The translations under genes and the position numbers were made by a program. From Candidatus Iainarchaeum sp. (lineage in GTDB: Archaea; Iainarchaeota; Iainarchaeia; Iainarchaeales; GCA-2688035), in NCBI GenBank assembly GCA_017610245.1, contig JAFCCK010000010.1:1-13530 (forward strand): a stretch of DNA of 13,530 nt. The letters run 5' to 3'. Below are positions 6,398 to 11,788 of the stretch, piece after piece. The notes beneath the pieces are model-generated. The model worked only from the letters and a program-made list of their open reading frames with translations, did no database searches and had not been told where the DNA came from. Positions within the stretch are counted from its first letter, which is position 1. Each line of letters starts with the position of its first letter.

Positions 6398-7408
6398 ATG
6401 CCAAACATTGAGCAATTAAGATTTGCGCAAAGATTTCCCTTCTCTTCGCTTGCAAAGGGAATTGTGAAAGAGTTGGACATACAATTGGACAGTGTTGATG
6501 AGGAAATACTGAATAGGGCCGCAATAATCATTTCCCACGCTTTCCAGGGCAAAGGGTATGTCCTTGAAATAAAGAGCAGGGATTTGCTTGAGCAGGAGAT
6601 AGCGGCGTTTCCAATTGCAAAGATTCTGGTTTCCTTGATGAAAGACCCTTTCATTTACAAAAGCTTCTCTGCAACTGTTGCGCGGTCAACTTTTTTGTAT
6701 CTGAAAAACTCACCCGAAAGGAAACAGCTTTCGTTGGACTTAGCGAAAGACCTCTCCCTTGACTTTGAGGTTGCTGATGCAAAGGGCTTCTTTGTTTCAA
6801 TGCCATTGCAGCAGTACCTCAGCATCCCCTTCAATGACCCTGCCTTAAAGCTTGTGAATCAACAGTTGGAAGAAGGCAGGGTCTTTCTCAACATCAACCT
6901 CTTCTGCCGCTTCTTGGGAGAGATTGTTTTTTTGAAAGTGCTTCACTCACTACCCACTGAAACGGATGCTCTACCAGCCTCTTTCAAAACGTTCGCTAAA
7001 CAGCTCTACCAACAATTAAAGAAATCGCAGCAGCTTGAATTCAATTTCAAGGTTGAAGGAACAGTAAACCCAAATGCCTTTCCCCCATGTACGGCTTCAC
7101 TTTACCAGCGGCTCCTAAACGGCGAGCAGCTACCACACATGGCTCGCTTTTTCCTCGCAACATTTCTCAATGCAGTTGGAATGCCCCAACACCAAACCCT
7201 TGCTGTATTCAAAAAGAGCCCAGATTATGATGAGAAGATAGCCAGCTACCAAATCAAGAGGATTGTAGAACAGAATTATGCGCCAGCCAGCTGCGAAAAA
7301 ATCCAGAGCTATGGGTTTTGTCCTAGCGCAGAGTGCAGGGTGAAGCACCCCCTAAGCTACTACAGAAGACAGCTAAAGTTGCTGCGCGGGCAAAAACAAA
7401 AGAAATAA
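6398..7408 (+). CDS. priL: DNA primase large subunit (iron-sulfur)
   Basis: Regulatory subunit of the archaeal/eukaryotic heterodimeric primase, needed for primer initiation and length control by PriS. The 336-aa product has an all-helical N-terminal domain (about 1-215) and a C-terminal Fe-S domain. The four cluster cysteines are visible in the expected spacing: Cys231 in FPPC, Cys299 in ASCEKI, Cys308 in GFCP and Cys313 in AECRVKHPL, which should hold a [4Fe-4S] cluster. The RVKHPLSYYR ending of that domain is also typical. ATG 6398 is the first Met after the PCNA-2 stop and fits the predicted TATA spacing. The catalytic partner priS is not adjacent but 1.6 kb downstream, beyond the mechanosensitive channel and small genes. 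Confidence 0.92.
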   Translation: MPNIEQLRFAQRFPFSSLAKGIVKELDIQLDSVDEEILNRAAIIISHAFQGKGYVLEIKSRDLLEQEIAAFPIAKILVSLMKDPFIYKSFSATVARSTFLYLKNSPERKQLSLDLAKDLSLDFEVADAKGFFVSMPLQQYLSIPFNDPALKLVNQQLEEGRVFLNINLFCRFLGEIVFLKVLHSLPTETDALPASFKTFAKQLYQQLKKSQQLEFNFKVEGTVNPNAFPPCTASLYQRLLNGEQLPHMARFFLATFLNAVGMPQHQTLAVFKKSPDYDEKIASYQIKRIVEQNYAPASCEKIQSYGFCPSAECRVKHPLSYYRRQLKLLRGQKQKK

Positions 7409-7439
7409 ATTCAGTTAAGGCTAATTGCTATAGGATAGC

Positions 7440-8276
7440 ATGGCTAATGAATTATTTTTTTTGCTTGAAGAAACGTTGGCTGCTCTGTGGTCGAGCTTCA
7501 AGAGCATCCTTCCCAACGTCTTTTTCGTTGTAATAGCACTCTTAATAATTTTTGTCGTGTACTTTATTTTAACAAAGGCAATTGCCGCAGCTTTAAGCAC
7601 TGCTGTAAAGAGAAAAGAGGAAAGAGCTGTAATTCTAAAATTCTGGCGTTATGGCTATTTGTTCATTGCCTTGCTTGTTCTCGTGCTGTCTTTTTCAGGC
7701 GGGTTGGCAGTAGCAGGCTTAAGCATTGGGTTGCTGTCAGCAGCGTTGGGCTGGGCGTTGCAAAAGCCCATCACCGGCATTGCAGCCTGGCTAATGATTC
7801 TTGTTAAAAGGCCTTTCAAGATTGGTGATAGGGTTATTGTTGATGATATAAAGGGCGACATACAGGACATCACAATGTTTTACATTGTCTTGAATGAATT
7901 CGGCGGCACTATAGGCGGGGAGGAATCAAGCGGCAGAACAATAATGATTCCCACATCAATACTCTTTGAGAAACCTATTACAAACTACACCCTTGGAGAT
8001 GCCTATATTTTGGACGAGGTTGGAGCAGAGTACACCTATGAAAGCAATCTGCCTAAGGCTGAAAGGATAATGGTTGAGGCAGCCAAAAAGTTTACGGCTG
8101 ATGCGGCAGAGGCAAAGGGCAAGGAGCCTTTCACAAGGGTTTTCTTCAACCCTAGCGGGATGAGGGTAAAGGTAAGATACTATGTTCTGGCAAGGGATAG
8201 GCAAAAGGCAATGACCGACATAACAAGGGAGATTTACAACAACGTCATAGAGGCAAAGGACACAGAGTTTGCTTAA
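7440..8276 (+). CDS. MscS-family small-conductance mechanosensitive channel
   Basis: Turgor-relief channel opened by membrane tension. The 278-aa product has TM1 at about 24-47, TM2 at about 71-88, and the Gly/Ala-rich pore helix TM3 at about 90-122 (AVAGLSIGLLSAALGWALQK). The MscS beta-domain signature RPFKIGDRVIVDDIKGDI (124-141) and the IPTSILFEKPITNY block (170-183) follow, then an alpha/beta C-terminal domain containing VKVRYYV. The size is that of E. coli MscS (about 286 aa). ATG 7440 is preceded by AGGAT as a weak ribosome binding site, 31 bp after priL. Its place between primase genes has no evident functional meaning. Confidence 0.92.
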   Translation: MANELFFLLEETLAALWSSFKSILPNVFFVVIALLIIFVVYFILTKAIAAALSTAVKRKEERAVILKFWRYGYLFIALLVLVLSFSGGLAVAGLSIGLLSAALGWALQKPITGIAAWLMILVKRPFKIGDRVIVDDIKGDIQDITMFYIVLNEFGGTIGGEESSGRTIMIPTSILFEKPITNYTLGDAYILDEVGAEYTYESNLPKAERIMVEAAKKFTADAAEAKGKEPFTRVFFNPSGMRVKVRYYVLARDRQKAMTDITREIYNNVIEAKDTEFA

Positions 8277-8345
8277 CCCCATACTGAGGTTTTACTCAGG
8301 CAGAAGGACAAGCCTAAAAAATAGTATATTGTAAAATTATTTGAT

Positions 8346-8354
8346 GGGAGGTGA
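8346..8354 (+). promoter_or_regulatory. Strong Shine-Dalgarno that selects a TTG start
   Basis: GGGAGGTGA is a full match to the archaeal anti-Shine-Dalgarno and ends 5 nt before TTG 8360. The in-frame GTG at 8351 lies inside the motif, so it cannot be the start while the motif is used. A-T-rich TATA candidates (AAAAAATAG or TAGTATATT) lie at 8315-8330. Confidence 0.75.
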
Positions 8355-8359
8355 ATAGT

Positions 8360-8599
8360 TTGGTTAGTGAAACTGCGCACAGCTTAAGCGCGATTATTTT
8401 CCTGGTTGCGTCAGCAGCAGTTCTGGTTATTCTTGGCCTTGTTTTCTTTTTTTTATACCTTTGGATAATCGCCTATAGTGCAGAGTTGCTGTTCAAAGCA
8501 AAAATGCTTCCTACTCTTCCAGCATCAGAGTATGTTGTGCTGAGCGCGGCAATTCTAAGTGCGGCTTCAATGATTGGTTCAAGGCACGTAAAAAGGTGA
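8360..8599 (+). CDS. Small membrane protein of unknown function (79 aa, TTG start)
   Basis: I do not recognise this protein. From TTG 8360 it has a short polar N-terminus, a long hydrophobic segment at about residues 8-36 (ending FFFLYLWIIAYS), a short loop with AELLFKAKMLP, a second hydrophobic segment at about 57-74 (EYVVLSAAILSAASMIG), and a basic SRHVKR tail. The tail suggests a cytoplasmic C-terminus by the positive-inside rule, hence possibly a hairpin with both ends inside. The start is set by a near-perfect Shine-Dalgarno, which strongly supports translation. It is flanked by its own AT-rich upstream region and a T-rich downstream tract, so it may be a single-gene unit. No cysteines or catalytic motifs. 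Confidence 0.7.
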   Translation: MVSETAHSLSAIIFLVASAAVLVILGLVFFFLYLWIIAYSAELLFKAKMLPTLPASEYVVLSAAILSAASMIGSRHVKR

Positions 8600-8604
8600 T
8601 TTAA

Positions 8605-8639
8605 CTTTTCTTTTATCTTTTTTAATTTTCTGGAAATTT
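8605..8639 (+). terminator. Probable T-rich terminator after the 79-aa gene
   Basis: Repeated T runs (CTTTTCTTTTATCTTTTTT and neighbours) begin 6 bp after the stop. Archaeal RNA polymerase terminates on such tracts without a hairpin. Prediction from composition only. Confidence 0.45.
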
Positions 8640-8729
8640 TTTATTGTTTGGAAATTTCCCTATTTTATTTCTTACAAGCTTAGATTTCTCTTTGAAAATT
8701 TTTTGTTGAATAGTTTTTTCATTTATTTT

Positions 8730-8750
8730 TCCAAAAAACATTTTTTTGGA
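8730..8750. repeat. Inverted repeat just upstream of a TATA box
   Basis: CCAAAAAA (8731-8738) pairs with TTTTTTGG (8742-8749) across a 3-nt CAT loop, and T8730-A8750 extends the stem to 9 bp. It ends 12 bp before the TATA box of the lysine-rich gene. It could be a regulator binding site or a hairpin. Low complexity lowers its weight. Confidence 0.5.
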
Positions 8751-8761
8751 GAGCAAAAACA

Positions 8762-8769
8762 TTTAAATA
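8762..8769 (+). promoter_or_regulatory. TATA box for the lysine-rich peptide gene
   Basis: TTTAAATA is an excellent archaeal TATA box, preceded by the purine-rich GAGAGCAAAAACA. Transcription would start near 8790 and give a leader of about 43 nt carrying a Shine-Dalgarno. This is the clearest promoter in the window. Confidence 0.65.
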
Positions 8770-8817
8770 CTACTTCAGATAAATAAAACTAACCCAATTT
8801 ATTTTTTGAGATTTTTT

Positions 8818-8825
8818 GGAGGTGG
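8818..8825 (+). promoter_or_regulatory. Shine-Dalgarno of the lysine-rich peptide gene
   Basis: GGAGGTGG ends 8 nt before ATG 8834, an ideal archaeal spacing. It is the main evidence that the tiny ORF is translated. Confidence 0.75.
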
Positions 8826-8833
8826 CATTCTAA

Positions 8834-8926
8834 ATGGCGAAGAAAAAAAGAAAGAAAGCCAAAAAGAAAAAAGCCAAGAAGAAAAAGAAGAAGGCCAAGA
8901 AAAAGAAGAAAAAGAAAAAAAGATAA
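8834..8926 (+). CDS. Tiny lysine-rich peptide, histone-tail-like (30 aa)
   Basis: ATG 8834 to TAA 8924-8926 encodes 30 residues: 23 Lys, 4 Ala, 2 Arg and the initiator Met. The peptide starts MAKKKRKKAKKKK and continues in Lys blocks of four, six and eight, separated by single Ala at positions 9, 14 and 21. Lys uses 12 AAG and 11 AAA codons. The composition resembles the Lys/Ala tails of histone H1 and of bacterial H1-like proteins, so binding to DNA or RNA (charge neutralisation, compaction, or a ribosome-associated role) is a reasonable guess, but no folded domain is possible. Unlike random low-complexity DNA, it has a TATA box, a correctly spaced GGAGGTGG and a T-rich terminator. It lies alone between the 79-aa membrane protein and priS. 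No homologue is recognised by eye. Confidence 0.7.
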   Translation: MAKKKRKKAKKKKAKKKKKKAKKKKKKKKR

Positions 8927-8960
8927 ATGCTAAATTATTTTGATTTAACTATTCTTCTAC

Positions 8961-8983
8961 TTCTTCTTTTTTTCTTTTTTTTT
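8961..8983 (+). terminator. Poly-T terminator, complementary to the end of the lysine-rich ORF
   Basis: The tract TTCTTC, seven T, C and nine T begins 35 bp after the stop, a classic archaeal T-rich terminator. Its 8965-8983 portion is complementary to 8905-8923 in the ORF (17 Watson-Crick plus 2 G-U pairs), so the mRNA could also fold back on itself. Confidence 0.5.
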
Positions 8984-8995
8984 ATTTCAATTAAC

Positions 8996-9005
8996 TTATT
9001 AAATT
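8996..9005 (+). promoter_or_regulatory. TATA box for priS and downstream genes
   Basis: TTATTAAATT lies about 29 nt before ATG 9030, predicting a start site 1-4 nt from the codon and hence a nearly leaderless mRNA. It is probably the promoter for the series priS, GINS, S27e, aIF2-alpha and PAC2. Confidence 0.5.
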
Positions 9006-9029
9006 ATTTCAACCCCTTTTCTGTATTGT

Positions 9030-10247
9030 ATGCTTGAAGAGCAGTTTCTATTGAACAATTTCAGGGAATTCTATGCAGGGCATTCTGTGGATGTTCCCGC
9101 TATAGGGGAAAGAGAATTCGGCATTGGCTCTTTTGGAAAAAAGATTGCCAAGAGGCACCTCTCCTTTCCCTCCCAGAATGAATTGAATTCTTTTTTGAGA
9201 GAGACCGTACCTTTATTCATTTCTTACAGCGTTGCTTACTACGAGCAGCCTACTGCAACGCCCATGCGGAGGAAAGGTTTTCTAGGCGCGGATATAGTTT
9301 ACGAGTTTGATGCTGATGATTTGAAAACCGATTGCAAGCAAGGTCATGACAGCTGGCGCTGTAATAGTTGCCAAGAACGGGGAAAGGGCACGCTGGATAG
9401 TTGCCCAAAGTGCGGAGCAGCTGTTCAGAAAGAGCAATGGTTTTGTCCCAAGTGCTTGGAGCAAACAAAAAAGCATGTTTTCCGGCTGCTCGATTTCATT
9501 GGAAATGATTTTTCTTTGAGGGAAAAAATTTCAGTGAATTTTTCCGGAAATGCCGGCTACCATGTTCACTTGAGGGGCAACACTGTAAGGTTTTTGAGCC
9601 AAGAGGCAAGGGTTGAATTGCTTGATTATTTGACTGCCAAGGACCTTGATCTGGGAAAGCACGGTTTTGGCGAAAGCGGAAAAATGTTTCTGTGCCCTCT
9701 CTCTGGCAAAACAAGCGGCTGGGGAAAGAGGCTGCTCGCTTCCTTGTTTGCTCTATTTGAGGAGGCTGACAGCGAAAAGATAGCTGCGCTGGGAGGAATA
9801 CCATATGCAAGGGCAAACGAGCTAGTTGCGAACAAGGAGCTCGTGCTTAGGACAATGAAAGAGAAAGGCATTCTTTTTTCCATCTCGGGAAGAAAAAATA
9901 AGCAGTTCTGGCTTTCCCTACTGACGCACTTAGTGGAAAAAAACGCCCTTGCAATCGACAGGCAAACGAGCATTGACATAAGCAAAATCATCAGGGTACC
10001 GGAAACCCTCCATGGCGGCTCTGGCTTGCTTGCAAAAGACATTCCATTGCAGCATTTGAAGGAGTTCAATCCTTTGGATAGTGCAGTTGTTTTCTCTGAT
10101 AGGGGGGTAAAGGTTTTTATTAATTCGTCACCCAAGTTTTATTTAAAGGGCAATTGGTTTGGTCCCTTCAATCAAGAGGAAGCAGAATTGCCGCTTTATG
10201 CAGCAATCTACCTGATTGCAAGGAAAAGCGCTAGGCTGGTGGGGTAG
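9030..10247 (+). CDS. priS: DNA primase small (catalytic) subunit
   Basis: Catalytic subunit of the archaeal/eukaryotic primase, which synthesises primers. The 405-aa product shows metal-binding Asp94 and Asp96 in YEFDADD, the nucleotide-binding block SGNAGYHVH (172-180, His178), a late carboxylate Asp310 in AIDRQTSID, and IIRVPETLHGGSG (320-332), the counterpart of the KSLLRxPxSxH motif. Between the catalytic Asp pair and the SGxxGxH motif sits an enlarged zinc module with Cys102, His106, Cys111, Cys114, Cys125, Cys128, Cys139 and Cys142, enough for two zinc sites where classical PriS has one. ATG 9030 fits the TATA spacing. The GINS gene begins 3 bp after the stop, a conserved pairing in archaea. 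The partner priL is separated from it in this window. Confidence 0.94.
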   Translation: MLEEQFLLNNFREFYAGHSVDVPAIGEREFGIGSFGKKIAKRHLSFPSQNELNSFLRETVPLFISYSVAYYEQPTATPMRRKGFLGADIVYEFDADDLKTDCKQGHDSWRCNSCQERGKGTLDSCPKCGAAVQKEQWFCPKCLEQTKKHVFRLLDFIGNDFSLREKISVNFSGNAGYHVHLRGNTVRFLSQEARVELLDYLTAKDLDLGKHGFGESGKMFLCPLSGKTSGWGKRLLASLFALFEEADSEKIAALGGIPYARANELVANKELVLRTMKEKGILFSISGRKNKQFWLSLLTHLVEKNALAIDRQTSIDISKIIRVPETLHGGSGLLAKDIPLQHLKEFNPLDSAVVFSDRGVKVFINSSPKFYLKGNWFGPFNQEEAELPLYAAIYLIARKSARLVG

Positions 10248-10250
10248 CAG

Positions 10251-10793
10251 ATGGAATTAAGCTATGATGAGTTAAGGCGGATTTACCGGTTGGAGAAAAA
10301 CACCTCAAAGCTTGTTGAGGTGGAAGAGGATTTTTACGACCTGCTTTCAGATTTCATTCAAAGGGAGAAAAAAGAGTACCTTGCAAGCTTGAAGAGCTTT
10401 TCCTCTGCAAAGACAAGGAATTTTGCCAACCTCAAGAAAATTGTGGAAGAGATTTTTTCCCTAAGGGAGAAGAAGCTTCTGAGCAAGGCATTGGTTGCAA
10501 GCAGAAATAAGGAGGAGGAAGCCGGGAAAATCGCTTCACAGGAGAAAAAGAGTTTTAAAGAATTGTTGGCAGTATTGAATAGGCACAGGGCTTTTCTGCA
10601 ACAGGCTTTTGAGCCGGATAAAATAAAGGCAGGCGGGGAAAAGCTTTCATTGAAGATTTTGAGGGAAGTGCCTGCTTTTGTTGGGCCTGATATGAAGGAG
10701 TACGGCCCCTTTGCAGCTGAAGAGAATGTTTCACTGCCATTAAAGGTTTCTGAATTGCTTTTGGCGAGGAAGCTTGCCGAGGAACAGAAATGA
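10251..10793 (+). CDS. GINS complex subunit, Gins51 (Sld5/Psf1) type
   Basis: Part of the GINS assembly that, with MCM and a Cdc45/GAN-like protein, forms the replicative helicase. The 180-aa product has a helical, charged A domain (about 1-120). A C-terminal B domain (about 134-178) carries VPAFVGPDMKEYGPF and then LPLKVSELLLARKLAEE, closely resembling the GINS B-domain pattern. The A-then-B order marks the Gins51 class; Gins23 has the reverse order. The GGTGGGG just before the priS stop can serve as a ribosome binding site for ATG 10251. It follows priS by 3 bp and precedes S27e by 10 bp, consistent with one transcript. Confidence 0.85.
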   Translation: MELSYDELRRIYRLEKNTSKLVEVEEDFYDLLSDFIQREKKEYLASLKSFSSAKTRNFANLKKIVEEIFSLREKKLLSKALVASRNKEEEAGKIASQEKKSFKELLAVLNRHRAFLQQAFEPDKIKAGGEKLSLKILREVPAFVGPDMKEYGPFAAEENVSLPLKVSELLLARKLAEEQK

Positions 10794-10803
10794 GGGTGTT
10801 TTG

Positions 10804-11001
10804 ATGGGAAGAACGGAGGCGGCTATACCAAAGCCCAAGACAAGGTTTCTGAAGGTTAAGTGCTCAAGCTGCGGCAACGAGCAAATAATATTCAGCAACG
10901 CTAACAGTAATGTGAAATGTCTTGCTTGCAATAACATTCTTGCTGAGAGTAAGGGCGGGAAAGTTAAGCTGAGGGCAAAGGTTGTGAAGGAGCTGGATTG
11001 A
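10804..11001 (+). CDS. rps27e: 30S ribosomal protein S27e
   Basis: Small-subunit zinc-ribbon protein shared by archaea and eukaryotes. The 65-aa product has CSSC (Cys20, Cys23) and CLAC (Cys39, Cys42), with a hydrophobic strand between them (EQIIFSNA) and the characteristic GKVKL after the second pair. ATG 10804 is chosen because AGGGTG (10793-10798) lies 5 nt upstream; an in-frame ATG at 10774 would overlap the GINS gene and add ten unrelated residues. The gene for L44e, which often precedes S27e in archaea, is not here. Confidence 0.93.
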   Translation: MGRTEAAIPKPKTRFLKVKCSSCGNEQIIFSNANSNVKCLACNNILAESKGGKVKLRAKVVKELD

Positions 11002-11006
11002 TTTAA

Positions 11007-11786
11007 ATGGGAGAGGAAAGCGATTTTCCCGCTGTTGGGGAAACAGTGGTTGTGAAAATAACCAAGGTTTTGGATTATGGGGCTTTTGCAGAGCTACTCG
11101 AGTACGATAACATGCGGGGCTTTATTCACATAAGCCAAGTAAGCAGCGGGTGGATTAAGAACATCAGGAATTTTGTGAAAGAGGGGCAGATGCGAGCAGC
11201 AAAAGTGCAAAGCCTTGACAAAGAAAAAAAGCAAATTGATTTGAATCTCACAAAAGTTTCAGCTGCTGCGCAGAGAGCAAAAATCAACCAGTTTAAGCAA
11301 TTAAAGAGAGAGCGGAAACTGATTGAAACCCTTGCAAGGCGGCAGCGAAAATCTTTCGATGAAACGTGGGATGAGGTTGCAGAACCATTGATTAAAAAGT
11401 ATGGCTCGCTTGTGGACGCACTCAAGGAGATAGCACTGCATGGGGAGAAGGCAGCAGAGGGCGTTGCCCTAAAATGGATAAAGCCCCTTGTTGAGATGGT
11501 TGAAAAAAGCATTACCGTTCCAACCAAGACAGTTAAAGGGGTCTTAAGTGTGAGAGTGTTAAGGCCCGATGGTGTAGAGGTCATAAAGGAAGCCCTAACC
11601 AAGGGCTTTTCTCCTGCAAATGATACAGAGGTTAGCATATCATACCTTGGAAGTGGCAAGTATTTGCTTAAGGCAAGCAGCCATGACTTCAAAGTAGCTG
11701 AAAAAGCAATGAACTCTGCTGCAGAAAACATCACTGAGTTCATCAAGTCTCACGGCGGCACAGCAGACTTCCAGCGGGAGGATTAG
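11007..11786 (+). CDS. Translation initiation factor aIF2, alpha subunit
   Basis: Subunit of the heterotrimeric factor that delivers initiator tRNA to the small ribosomal subunit. The 259-aa product has an N-terminal S1/OB domain (about 10-85: GETVVVKITKVLDYGAFAEL, then GFIHISQVSSGWIKNIRNFVKEGQ). A helical middle domain (about 90-175, with LIKKYGSLVDALKEIA) and an alpha/beta C-terminal domain (about 177-259, TVPTKTVKGVLSVRVL, the gamma-binding part) follow. The loop SSGWIKNIRNF corresponds to the region that holds the phosphorylated Ser in eukaryotic eIF2-alpha. The length is typical. It starts 5 bp after S27e and ends 2 bp before PAC2; the Shine-Dalgarno for PAC2 lies within its last codons. 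Confidence 0.95.
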   Translation: MGEESDFPAVGETVVVKITKVLDYGAFAELLEYDNMRGFIHISQVSSGWIKNIRNFVKEGQMRAAKVQSLDKEKKQIDLNLTKVSAAAQRAKINQFKQLKRERKLIETLARRQRKSFDETWDEVAEPLIKKYGSLVDALKEIALHGEKAAEGVALKWIKPLVEMVEKSITVPTKTVKGVLSVRVLRPDGVEVIKEALTKGFSPANDTEVSISYLGSGKYLLKASSHDFKVAEKAMNSAAENITEFIKSHGGTADFQRED

Positions 11787-11788
11787 GG

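Larger units (their letters stand above)
8600..8833 (+). other. Very AT-rich intergenic region upstream of the lysine-rich gene
   Basis: No ORF of note is present. The first 45 bp are T-rich and are a plausible terminator for the small membrane protein. A perfect 10-bp palindrome GGAAATTTCC lies at 8650-8659, and a longer inverted repeat lies at 8730-8750. The TATA box (8762-8769), 5' leader and Shine-Dalgarno of the 30-codon gene occupy the rest. Confidence 0.6.

Noticed and set aside
8284..8299. CTGAG/CTCAG hairpin after the MscS gene as an intrinsic terminator
   Set aside because: The stem is only 5 bp with a 6-nt loop and no T run follows; archaeal termination does not need it.
10774..10803. 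Ten-residue upstream extension of S27e
   Set aside because: It overlaps the end of the GINS gene, is not like S27e N-termini, and the Shine-Dalgarno (10793-10798) points to ATG 10804.
11126..11746. 206-codon open frame on the minus strand
   Set aside because: Antisense to aIF2-alpha, which has full-length family match. The frame is open because of codon composition on the sense strand.
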